Of a stretch of DNA of 10,057 bases, positions 1-7,416 are shown one piece after another. The notes under the pieces were generated by a model, which worked only from the letters and a program-made list of their open reading frames with translations, did no database searches and was not told the DNA's origin. The position numbers and the translations under genes are program-made. How positions within the stretch are numbered: the stretch's first letter is position 1; each line of letters begins with the position of its first letter. Origin of the DNA: an uncultured Ruminococcus sp. (GTDB lineage: Bacteria > Bacillota > Clostridia > Oscillospirales > Ruminococcaceae); contig UQXS01000079.1 in NCBI GenBank assembly GCA_900545125.1, forward strand, positions 1 through 10,057, given 5' to 3'.

Positions 1-13
1 CCCCACACCCCTG

Positions 14-38
14 CCAAAGGGAAGTACATTCCCTTTGG
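14..38. repeat. Perfect 10-bp inverted repeat (hairpin)
   Basis: Arms 14-23 (CCAAAGGGAA) and 29-38 (TTCCCTTTGG) are perfect reverse complements around a 5-base loop. The hairpin sits at the window edge in non-coding DNA, in a C-rich setting (CCCCACACCCC on the left, AAACCC on the right). It has no T-run on either side, so it is not a textbook intrinsic terminator. It could be the end of a gene lying to the left, or one copy of a dispersed intergenic palindrome. The pairing is seen directly; the role is unknown. Confidence 0.6.
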
Positions 39-49
39 AAACCCAGTAT

Positions 50-92
50 CAAATATCTCCATTATCCCGTAAATGGATAATGGAGATATTTG
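50..92. repeat. Perfect 18-bp inverted repeat (long hairpin)
   Basis: Arms 50-67 and 75-92 are perfect reverse complements over 18 bases, with a 7-base loop (CGTAAAT). The stem is AT-rich at its base and has no adjacent T-run in either direction. An 18-bp perfect stem is very unlikely by chance in 200 bp. Possible roles are a transcript 3' end or processing structure, a site for a dimeric protein, or a small palindromic repeat element. It lies downstream of the leftward cellulase operon, beyond that operon's own hairpin at 189-219. Confidence 0.65.
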
Positions 93-188
93 GAGTGAAT
101 GCAACAGGGAAAATTCTCACTTGACATGAGTGTAAGAAAACGAATCGCTTAATTAGTTGAAATTCGTTATATACTTTACAAATATTAC

Positions 189-219
189 AATACAGCTCCG
201 CATTTTGCGGAGCTGTATT
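189..219 (-). terminator. Hairpin terminator of the cellulase operon
   Basis: Arms 189-201 (AATACAGCTCCGC) and 207-219 are a perfect 13-bp inverted repeat with a 5-base loop, starting one base after the stop codon of the leftward gene at 221. Read on the minus strand, the stem is followed by AT-rich sequence (GTAATATTTG) rather than an unbroken U-run, so termination may be imperfect. Position directly after the stop codon and stem strength support the call. Confidence 0.75.
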
Positions 220-220
220 A

Positions 221-2044
221 TTAATATATTTCGTTGTCATTGTAGCCGTCATAATCATTATAATCGTCATCATCGTCATCATCGTTTTTGCTGTTTCGGG
301 ACATTTCAGCTTCTTCGGCGAGTATTTCTGCAAGATCTTCATCAATACCGAGTTTGATATAAAGCTTCTTATATGCTTCTATATAGTCAACATCGCCAAA
401 ATAATCATCAGCTCTGAACGAATCAGCATTTTTTGAATTCACCATATATGAATCATCAGCAGCTGGCATTTTGGCGGAAAACTCGTCTGAATCTTTCAGA
501 ATAAGCGTGCAGTCACCATATTCCACATCGTTCACGTTGACCGTATATGTGACGGACTGCATTCCCTTGCTGCCTTTGAATTTGAGTTCTATCGGATCAA
601 CGTCCGGAATATTCAGCACGGCATCGCCTGTAAGCTTAAAGTCGTCAGTACTGCCGATCGACATATCGTCAAAATCCATTGTGATCTCATAATCTTCCGG
701 TTCATCGGCTTCTGTAATATCGCCGACTGCTTCTTCGTCAATATTAAGGACAGCGCTTCCGGAATATTTTTCCTTGCTTGTTTCTTTGGCACTGAGAGTA
801 AAGCTGACAAGTTCCGTATCGTTTTCCGTAACGGAAAATTCAATAGCGATATCATCCTTTTTCTTGCCGATTGCACCGAAGATCTCCACTTCTTCATCGC
901 TCAGCGAAAATCCACGGATAGTTCCCTTGGAGTCGATGTACGTTTTAAGAGAAAGGTCGCTGTCATCGTCGTCATTGCTTCTATTTGCAGAGATCAGTGC
1001 TGCCTTGAAAGCACTGTCATACTGCCTTTCGGAAACAAGTCCGAACTTATCAACAATTGTGCGCTGTAAAACTTTATCATTTGAAGCTTCTTTGATGAAA
1101 TTCTTAATGAGCTTATTTCCGGTTTTGCTGTTCAGATCAACATCAAGAACGGTATATTTTACTGTTATATCACCGATATCAATCTTTTCGCTGCGTTCAC
1201 GGTCTACATCGGAAAATGATTCATTCCATGCGTTGGTGTAGTTGATGATATTGTTTTTCAGTTCTGTGGGGGATATAAGCATTGTGGGGTCGCTTATTAT
1301 TTCCTGATAATATTCTTTTATTTTTTCGTAGTTCAGACCTTCCTCTTCCATTGCTTGTTTCATAACGTCGTCCAAGTCGAAACACAGCCATTGTTCTTTC
1401 AATTCCGGATAACGCATGAACAGTTTTGGGTTCAGCAGATCAATGGCAGCGTCAAGGGTGAGCAGACTGTCATCGTTCAGATTTGCTGCAAGTGACAGCA
1501 GCTGATCGGTTTGTTTGCTGCTGCTTGTCAGGGAAACACTCAGATCTTCAGCATTATTGACGATATCTGAAATCAGATCCTGCGATTCCGGTGAATCAGA
1601 CGCTTTTTTGCTCAATTCATCATAGAGTATTTCTTTTGCTTCATCAGTGATATTTAATTTGAGTTCAACCGATGAAGCAGATCCTTTTTTATAGTTGTCA
1701 AGAGATTTGCTGTAAGAATCGGCAGCTTTTTCAGCAAATCCACGTGAATTTTCCTCATTTACCCATACATAGTATTTTTCCGGATTCATTATACGGAGAT
1801 TTACCTGATTTCTGACAAAAGACGAGAAGTGATAAGCGGCAGCTCCCCCACCGACAAGCACGGCTGCCGATATACCGCTTATTGCAGCGATTTTTATTCC
1901 CTTTTTCTTTTTCTTCACGGGTGTTTCAGGGATTGGATCCTCTTCCGCTGGAAGTACAGGTATTTCGGCTGTTTCCTGAGCCTGCTGCATAACGGGTGTC
2001 TGTGATTCGTCCGGAGCATCAATTCCGTTTTCATTATTAGTCAT
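221..2044 (-). CDS. Membrane-anchored protein of unknown function, 607 aa
   Basis: I do not recognise a function. What can be seen: an acidic, Pro/Glu-rich N-terminal tail (residues 1-43), a lysine cluster KKKKK (44-48), then one hydrophobic segment (about 50-71, rich in Ala/Gly/Val). The rest, about 530 residues, is hydrophilic; by the positive-inside rule it should face outward (type II topology). There is no lipobox and no cleavable signal. The first half of the outer part looks helical (residues 100-290). The second half alternates hydrophobic and polar residues as in beta sheets (about 380-560), somewhat like the extracellular DUF-type or lipoprotein-like proteins of clostridia. It ends in an Asp/Asn/Tyr-rich tail with seven consecutive Asp. 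The start is supported by an AAGGGG ribosome binding site 7 bases upstream. The gene begins 18 bp after the GH9 cellulase on the same strand, so they are almost certainly co-transcribed. A role at the cell surface alongside cellulose degradation is inference only. Confidence 0.9.
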   Translation of the reverse strand: MTNNENGIDAPDESQTPVMQQAQETAEIPVLPAEEDPIPETPVKKKKKGIKIAAISGISAAVLVGGGAAAYHFSSFVRNQVNLRIMNPEKYYVWVNEENSRGFAEKAADSYSKSLDNYKKGSASSVELKLNITDEAKEILYDELSKKASDSPESQDLISDIVNNAEDLSVSLTSSSKQTDQLLSLAANLNDDSLLTLDAAIDLLNPKLFMRYPELKEQWLCFDLDDVMKQAMEEEGLNYEKIKEYYQEIISDPTMLISPTELKNNIINYTNAWNESFSDVDRERSEKIDIGDITVKYTVLDVDLNSKTGNKLIKNFIKEASNDKVLQRTIVDKFGLVSERQYDSAFKAALISANRSNDDDDSDLSLKTYIDSKGTIRGFSLSDEEVEIFGAIGKKKDDIAIEFSVTENDTELVSFTLSAKETSKEKYSGSAVLNIDEEAVGDITEADEPEDYEITMDFDDMSIGSTDDFKLTGDAVLNIPDVDPIELKFKGSKGMQSVTYTVNVNDVEYGDCTLILKDSDEFSAKMPAADDSYMVNSKNADSFRADDYFGDVDYIEAYKKLYIKLGIDEDLAEILAEEAEMSRNSKNDDDDDDDYNDYDGYNDNEIY

Positions 2045-2062
2045 AATAGTTCCCCTTTTCGA

Positions 2063-4792
2063 TTATTTTTTCTTGAGTTTGGCAAGTTTGTAGATGAACA
2101 GTTCGATAGAGATAAGTCCTACGACGGCAGCTCCTGCTATTAGAGCTATAAAGCCGATGTTTCCCTTATCGTCCTTGTCCTTTTTATCTTTGCTGTCTTT
2201 TTTATCATCGTTATTTCCGGCAGCGGCAGTTGTTTTTCCGGAATCATCCTTATCATTGTTATATTTCTGATCGCTGTCTGACGGAGCTTCCGTAGAGAAC
2301 TGATCGTCTTTATCGTAAACGGGAGCTCCGGTCTCGCCGACAATGATGCCGCCGTTTTCCTGCGCCGTGAATCCTGCAAGCCATGCAAGTGAAGCGTTCC
2401 AGTTGATAGTACACTCGTTTACCGACCATGCCTCGATGTGATCCATATAGCATTTCTGTGGTTTGATATCGCCTTTTTTCCAGCCCATTCCCTTGACCCA
2501 CGGATCCTGCATACCGGAGTTAGGACCGCCTGAAAGTACGCCGTCAGGAGCACTGGGGAATGTTTCGTCGATCTGATTTGCCCAGTAGCGGTGATGCGGA
2601 TTTTTTATGGCATTTGCTCCGTATCCTGTCACATAGGAATTATCCATTGCATTTCTGCCGAGAAGATAATCCATGCCGCTGATAACGCCGTTTATGTATT
2701 TCTCGTCTCCGGTAAGCATATAGGCGTATGCAATAACGATCGAATTATCTGCAACAACGGAATTTGATCCCCAGATGTATCCCTCGTCGCTGTCGTTGTA
2801 GCTTATCTTGCTCTGACCGTATGGCAGACCGTAACCCTGATTGTTCTCCAGTTCAATGTAGGCATCAGCTGTTTTGCAGAGATTCTTTTTCAGGTCGTCC
2901 ATATCATCGGACGGGATGCTCTTTTCATTAACGGCAAGGCTCATTGTTCCGAGTGATGCGGTGTGTCCCCAGTCAAAGCTGCCCATGCTGCCTTCACTTT
3001 CGCCGCCGTTCATCGTTTCGGGAACGGTCAGGAAGAAGTCGGAATCCTTCATATCTTTGTAATATGTATCATCGCCTGTAGTGATATAAAGTTCGCAGGC
3101 AGCCCAGTAGAATTCGTCATCTACAAAGTCGTCTCCGTAAGCTCCGCCGCCAATGGAACTGTCAAGGGGAGCAAATACGTCCGGATTCTTTTTGGCTGCT
3201 TCGTATGCATCTTCTGCTGCGTCGAGACATTCTTCAGCAAATTCAGGGTCGATATCTTTCCAGAGACGTGCAGCCTGAGCTCCGCAGGCAGCCAGATTAA
3301 GGGTGGCAGCCGTTGTGGGCGGTTTTACGATACGTTTCATTTCATCGTCGGCAGGAGCAATTCCCAGACCGGTCCACTTTTCGTCGTGAGCCTTGTGATA
3401 TGCCATATTCTCATATTTGCCGTCATCAACGATCATTTTGAGCATCCATTCCATTTCCCATCTTGCTTCGTCAAGAAGATCGGGATTGCCGTTGGAATTT
3501 TCCGGCATAAGCATACTGCCGTCACCGTAGACATCTTCATAGCCGTTTTTCAGGGCAGTTTCATACTGGTTCTGCATCATCCAGAGGGAAAATCCGCCGT
3601 TTACCACATATTTACCGTGATCTCCGGCATCGTACCAGCCTCCGGTGACGTCAATGGTCTTTCCGGTAGTGCCGTCCTCCCAGTCGGACATTATCTCGGC
3701 GTTGTCTTTGGGATGACCGGCGGCTCTTGCAAGTTTATCCTTGTCGCCGGATGAAATATATTCGCTGTCAATTTCAATGCCGCTTCTGTTCTGGTAGAAG
3801 TAGTTCAGTGAATCGTAAAGCAGGCTGGAATATACGGAAGAATCACCAATCGTTATTTCACGGCTGACTTCGCCGTCCTCCGTTTCAATGGTGTAAGTTC
3901 CGGAATCGTCAAAATCGGAAAAATCGAGGATATGAACATTGTCTCCCGAATCCTCATCCTTTCCGAATGGGGTGCTTGTTCCGGAATATACGGATTTTCC
4001 CGACTCGTCGATCAGTTCAAAATCCACAGCACTTTTGCTGTCGCTGAGCAGTGTGGCTTGCTTGGAACGGTCTGTAAGATATCCGACCTGGTTTGCCATG
4101 ATTGGGCAGCGGATTTTTTCGCCGATTATCTCGTAGTCGTTTTCGTCGCCTGTGAGATCGACAAGGGACATATTGTCAAATGTAATTACCGTTCCCTCGG
4201 GGAAGCAGTCGCCGGGAGTATACTGTCCGTCACCGCCGAAATGGAAAGCCCATTCGGCGACATCCAGCGATTCTGTAGCGGTAAATGTAAGGCTGACCTT
4301 TTTGGTCTCATTTGCATTTATCTGGATAAGATCCCATGTGGAGTTGAAATCCGGGCCGTTATCAGCCATCATGTTGTGCCAGATCTCAACATCGCCGTCA
4401 AGATTGCCTATCTTGGTGTAATATTTTCCGCTGTTTGAGGGGGTTATCTCATATTCTACCTGATATTGATGACCGGCAGTTATTTTCAGTCCACGGTGGC
4501 GGAACTGACAGTCCCAGCGGTCTTCGCCGCCTCTGGATGCTCCTCCGGGATTGTTAATTGTTATTTTATATACGCCGTCTTCAATTACAAAGTCCATTTT
4601 TGACGGTCCTGATTCAACTATATGCCATGGGAGACCTATTCCGTCATCAAAATCTGTCTGTCCCAGCTGCTGACCTGCATTTGCGTCGGTAAGGGGAGTC
4701 TGTACAAAAGCCGGAGCTGCTGCCGCACCGGTTATAACAACTGCTGCTGCCAGTGACATGACTTTATTTCTGAGCTTTCTGGATTTTATCAT
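2063..4792 (-). CDS. Membrane-anchored GH9 cellulase with CBM4/9-like and Ig-like domains, 909 aa
   Basis: This is a secreted enzyme hydrolysing beta-1,4-glucan (cellulose) by the inverting GH9 mechanism. Domains in order: signal peptide (residues 1 to about 39, KSRKLRNK then a hydrophobic core); a CBM4/9-like carbohydrate-binding module (about 45-213); an Ig-like domain typical of the N-side of GH9 (about 228-316, starting RCPIMANQVGYL); the GH9 catalytic domain (about 320-808). Catalytic features visible are GGWYDAGDHGKY (Asp388/Asp391, nucleophilic-water base region), NPHHRYW (His733/734, substrate site) and NECTINWNASLAW (Glu793, proton donor). The CBM-Ig-GH9 order is that of CbhA/CelK of Clostridium thermocellum, so cellobiohydrolase or processive activity is possible, but cleavage mode cannot be read from sequence. 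After a charged Lys/Asp linker (about 824-876) comes one hydrophobic segment (about 878-901) and a KLAKLKKK tail. There is no LPXTG motif and no dockerin, so the enzyme is probably held in the membrane. The start is fixed by GGAGGTAA 7 bases upstream. It is the first gene of the leftward operon. Confidence 0.95.
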   Translation of the reverse strand: MIKSRKLRNKVMSLAAAVVITGAAAAPAFVQTPLTDANAGQQLGQTDFDDGIGLPWHIVESGPSKMDFVIEDGVYKITINNPGGASRGGEDRWDCQFRHRGLKITAGHQYQVEYEITPSNSGKYYTKIGNLDGDVEIWHNMMADNGPDFNSTWDLIQINANETKKVSLTFTATESLDVAEWAFHFGGDGQYTPGDCFPEGTVITFDNMSLVDLTGDENDYEIIGEKIRCPIMANQVGYLTDRSKQATLLSDSKSAVDFELIDESGKSVYSGTSTPFGKDEDSGDNVHILDFSDFDDSGTYTIETEDGEVSREITIGDSSVYSSLLYDSLNYFYQNRSGIEIDSEYISSGDKDKLARAAGHPKDNAEIMSDWEDGTTGKTIDVTGGWYDAGDHGKYVVNGGFSLWMMQNQYETALKNGYEDVYGDGSMLMPENSNGNPDLLDEARWEMEWMLKMIVDDGKYENMAYHKAHDEKWTGLGIAPADDEMKRIVKPPTTAATLNLAACGAQAARLWKDIDPEFAEECLDAAEDAYEAAKKNPDVFAPLDSSIGGGAYGDDFVDDEFYWAACELYITTGDDTYYKDMKDSDFFLTVPETMNGGESEGSMGSFDWGHTASLGTMSLAVNEKSIPSDDMDDLKKNLCKTADAYIELENNQGYGLPYGQSKISYNDSDEGYIWGSNSVVADNSIVIAYAYMLTGDEKYINGVISGMDYLLGRNAMDNSYVTGYGANAIKNPHHRYWANQIDETFPSAPDGVLSGGPNSGMQDPWVKGMGWKKGDIKPQKCYMDHIEAWSVNECTINWNASLAWLAGFTAQENGGIIVGETGAPVYDKDDQFSTEAPSDSDQKYNNDKDDSGKTTAAAGNNDDKKDSKDKKDKDDKGNIGFIALIAGAAVVGLISIELFIYKLAKLKKK

Positions 4793-4796
4793 TATA

Positions 4797-4804
4797 TTAC
4801 CTCC
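4797..4804 (-). promoter_or_regulatory. Ribosome binding site of the GH9 cellulase
   Basis: Minus-strand GGAGGTAA, ending 4 bases before the ATG at 4792-4790 (GGAGG core 7 bases away), is a near-perfect Shine-Dalgarno sequence. It fixes the start of the cellulase and implies strong translation. Confidence 0.85.
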
Positions 4805-4824
4805 GATTTTATAATACTACTTTA

Positions 4825-4853
4825 ATAGTAATACTTTTTTTATATAAAGTAAA
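4825..4853 (-). promoter_or_regulatory. Possible promoter of the cellulase operon
   Basis: On the minus strand, TTTACT (4853-4848) and TACTAT (4830-4825) are separated by 17 bases, matching sigma-A box spacing but only moderately matching consensus. The surrounding DNA is so AT-rich that other pairings are possible (for example TTGCTT at 4857-4852). The proposed -10 lies inside a small repeat block: TAATACT occurs at 4812-4818 and again at 4829-4835, and TACTA/TAGTA (4815-4819 and 4826-4830) form an inverted repeat that could be an operator. Weak evidence. Confidence 0.3.
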
Positions 4854-4974
4854 GCAAAAATAAGAAAGTTTACAATTGATTTGTGGAAAACTCTGTTTTT
4901 TCTATATTTCAAGTGGATAAAAGGGGCGTTTTTGTAGTAAAATACATATGGCAGAAAAAAATTTCTCATAAGTC

Positions 4975-5003
4975 TTTTCAAGTCTTGACAAATATGGTAT
5001 AAT
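4975..5003 (+). promoter_or_regulatory. Probable sigma-A promoter of pcrA-pyk
   Basis: A perfect TATAAT (4998-5003) is preceded by TG at 4995-4996, giving an extended -10 (TGGTATAAT). A -35-like TTTTCA lies at 4975-4980 with a 17-base spacer. A perfect TTGACA (4985-4990) is also present but only 7 bases from TATAAT, too close to pair with it. The predicted transcript start, about 5010, leaves a leader of about 30 bases before the GGAGA ribosome binding site (5029-5033) and ATG at 5041. Confidence 0.65.
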
Positions 5004-5040
5004 ATAGTTAATGTACAATTTTTTTATTGGAGATTGATGT

Positions 5041-7401
5041 ATGGAAATTAATTCTTTTATAGCAGCAAAGCGGAAAGCATTGAAAAAATATTTCAGTCGT
5101 ATGAACGAGATGCAGCAGGAAGCTGTATTTACCATCGAAGGCCCGCTGCTCGTCCTGGCAGGCGCAGGAAGCGGAAAAACAACGGTTATCGTCAACCGTA
5201 TAGCCAATATGATAAATTTTGGAAACGCTTATATGGATGAGTCTCTTCCGGGAAGCAAAGGAGATATCGCTTTCCTTAACGATTACGCAGACGGAAAAAC
5301 CGACGATTTTGAAACCTTGCGTGACATAATTGCCGTTTCACCTGTAAAACCCTGGAATATCCTTGCAATAACGTTTACCAATAAGGCAGCCGGAGAACTT
5401 CGTGAACGCCTTGCGGATATGCTCGGAGAGGACGGCATGAATATCAACGCTTCTACTTTTCACTCTGCCTGCGTGAGAATTCTAAGAAGCGAAATAGAAG
5501 CAATCGGTTATAGCCGTGATTTTACTATTTATGATTCAGACGACAGCCAGCGTCTTATAAAAAATATTATGGCAGATATAGATATCTCCGAAAAGCAGAT
5601 AGCTCCGAGAGCTGTCCTCAGTGAAATCAGCTTTGCCAAGGACAAAATGATTACTCCGCCGGAAATGCGGGAGGAGGCAGGACAGGATTACAGAAAAAAG
5701 GTCGTTGCCCGTATATACGGACTTTATCAGGAACGTCTGAAAGAAGCCAATGCACTTGATTTTGACGATATTCTCTGCCGTACCGTTGATCTGTTTGAGC
5801 AGTTCCCGGCGGTGCTTGAAAAATATCAGAAGCGTTACAAATATATAATGGTCGATGAGTATCAGGATACAAACCACGTACAGTTCAGACTTGTTTCCCT
5901 GCTTTCTGCCGGTCACGGAAATCTGTGCGTCGTGGGCGATGACGACCAGAGCATATATAAATTCAGGGGAGCAAATATCGAAAATATCCTTGGTTTTGAA
6001 TCAATGTTCAAGGGAGCAAAGGTGATCCGCCTTGAGCAGAATTACCGCTCTACCCAGACGATTCTGGATGCGGCTAATTCGGTTATTTCTAATAACTTCG
6101 GACGCAAGGAAAAATCTCTGTGGACAAGAGGCGAAAAGGGAGAAAAGATTTTCTGGTACAAGGCTGTGGATGAATCCGACGAGGCACAGTTTGTCGCCGA
6201 TACGATACAGGAACATTACCGCAGCAGCGGAAACTACAGTTCATGTGCTGTCCTTTACCGCATGAACGCTCAGTCCAATTCCGTTGAACGGACTTTTGTT
6301 AAGTGCGGCATTCCTTACAAGGTATACGGCGGCATGAGATTCTACGACCGCAAGGAAATCAAGGATGTGACTTCATACCTGGCGTTTATCAACAATCCAA
6401 GCGATATGCTCCGGTTCAGCCGTATCATAAACGAACCAAAGAGGGGAATAGGCGAATCAACCCTTACGCTCATCGAGGAGATAAGCCGTGATCTCAGGAT
6501 AACGCCTTTTGAAGTCCTGAAAACTGCCGGAGAGTACGCTCCTTTGGCAAAAAAGGCTAACATACTGAAAAATGCTTACAATATGTTTGAGTATCTTACG
6601 AAAAAGTCCGAAGAGCTTCCCCTTGATGAATTTCTGGATGTGCTTCTTGAAAAGACCGGATATATGGACTATCTCAAAACATTTGACAATGCCGATACGA
6701 AGATAGAAAATGTTCAGGAGCTCCGCTCTTCAATGGTAAAATATATGCAGGAATCAGACGAACCATCACTTAACGGCTTTCTTGAAGAAGTCGCACTGTT
6801 CAGCGAGGCGGACAGAGATGATTCTTCGGATGACAGGGTTACTCTCATGACTGTTCACTCCGCAAAAGGTCTTGAATATGAGAATGTTTTTGTGGTGGGA
6901 ATGGACGATGGAATTTTCCCCAGTTCCAGATCTTTCGACAGTCAGGAGGATATGGAAGAGGAACGGCGTCTTGCCTATGTTGCTATTACAAGAGCAAAGA
7001 AACGGCTTTATCTGACAAATGCCAGAAAACGTATGCTGTTTGGTCAGACGCAGACAAACGTTACTTCACGTTTTTTGAGAGAGATCGGCGGTGAGCTGCT
7101 TGAAAAACATGATAATGCGGCAGCTATGAAAAGCAGTCTTTCCGGAAGTGATACCTCTGTCGGTGAGGTGCAGTCAACTTCGCTCCAGCAGCAGCTTGCA
7201 CGCAATAAGAATCTTTCAAATGCAGGGGCAAAAGCAAATGTTACATATGCGGCAGGAGAACGTGTTCAGCATAATATTTTTGGTGAGGGAACTATTATTT
7301 CTGCAAAGCCTATGGCTAACGATACATTGCTGGAGATCGCTTTTGAAAAGGTCGGAACAAAGAAGATAATGGCAAATTATGCCAAGATTAAAAAAATATG
7401 A
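5041..7401 (+). CDS. pcrA: ATP-dependent DNA helicase PcrA (UvrD/Rep family), 786 aa
   Basis: Superfamily 1A 3'-5' DNA helicase acting in nucleotide excision repair, rolling-circle replication and removal of proteins from DNA. All helicase motifs are visible: motif I AGAGSGKTT (residues 40-48), Ia ITFTNKAAGELRERL (110-124), II VDEYQDTN (271-278), III GDDDQSIYKFRGA (299-311), IV LEQNYRST (331-338), V VTLMTVHSAKGLEYENVF (600-617), VI EERRLAYVAITRAKKRL (640-656). The C-terminus (about 736-786, GERVQHNIFGEGTI) is the Tudor-like domain that binds RNA polymerase in PcrA. Length is slightly above the usual 720-740. The excess includes about 20 residues ahead of the usual start region and a hydrophilic insertion of about 40 residues between motifs I and Ia (about 60-102). 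The ATG at 5041 has GGAGA 7 bases upstream; the in-frame Met21 lacks such support. It is followed by pyk after 15 bp. Confidence 0.97.
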   Translation: MEINSFIAAKRKALKKYFSRMNEMQQEAVFTIEGPLLVLAGAGSGKTTVIVNRIANMINFGNAYMDESLPGSKGDIAFLNDYADGKTDDFETLRDIIAVSPVKPWNILAITFTNKAAGELRERLADMLGEDGMNINASTFHSACVRILRSEIEAIGYSRDFTIYDSDDSQRLIKNIMADIDISEKQIAPRAVLSEISFAKDKMITPPEMREEAGQDYRKKVVARIYGLYQERLKEANALDFDDILCRTVDLFEQFPAVLEKYQKRYKYIMVDEYQDTNHVQFRLVSLLSAGHGNLCVVGDDDQSIYKFRGANIENILGFESMFKGAKVIRLEQNYRSTQTILDAANSVISNNFGRKEKSLWTRGEKGEKIFWYKAVDESDEAQFVADTIQEHYRSSGNYSSCAVLYRMNAQSNSVERTFVKCGIPYKVYGGMRFYDRKEIKDVTSYLAFINNPSDMLRFSRIINEPKRGIGESTLTLIEEISRDLRITPFEVLKTAGEYAPLAKKANILKNAYNMFEYLTKKSEELPLDEFLDVLLEKTGYMDYLKTFDNADTKIENVQELRSSMVKYMQESDEPSLNGFLEEVALFSEADRDDSSDDRVTLMTVHSAKGLEYENVFVVGMDDGIFPSSRSFDSQEDMEEERRLAYVAITRAKKRLYLTNARKRMLFGQTQTNVTSRFLREIGGELLEKHDNAAAMKSSLSGSDTSVGEVQSTSLQQQLARNKNLSNAGAKANVTYAAGERVQHNIFGEGTIISAKPMANDTLLEIAFEKVGTKKIMANYAKIKKI

Positions 7402-7416
7402 CCAGGGAGTGCTTTT

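Noticed and set aside
121..149. TTGACA at 121-126 as a plus-strand promoter
   Set aside because: No acceptable -10 lies 16-18 bases downstream and no plus-strand gene follows; the region runs into the convergent operon's end.
2063..2290. LPXTG sortase anchor at the end of the GH9 cellulase
   Set aside because: No LPXTG or close variant precedes the hydrophobic segment, so a plain membrane anchor fits better.
2963..3754. Plus-strand open frame of 263 residues inside the GH9 gene
   Set aside because: It is antisense to the conserved GH9 catalytic domain, has no visible RBS or domain, and probably stays open through the codon bias of the real gene.
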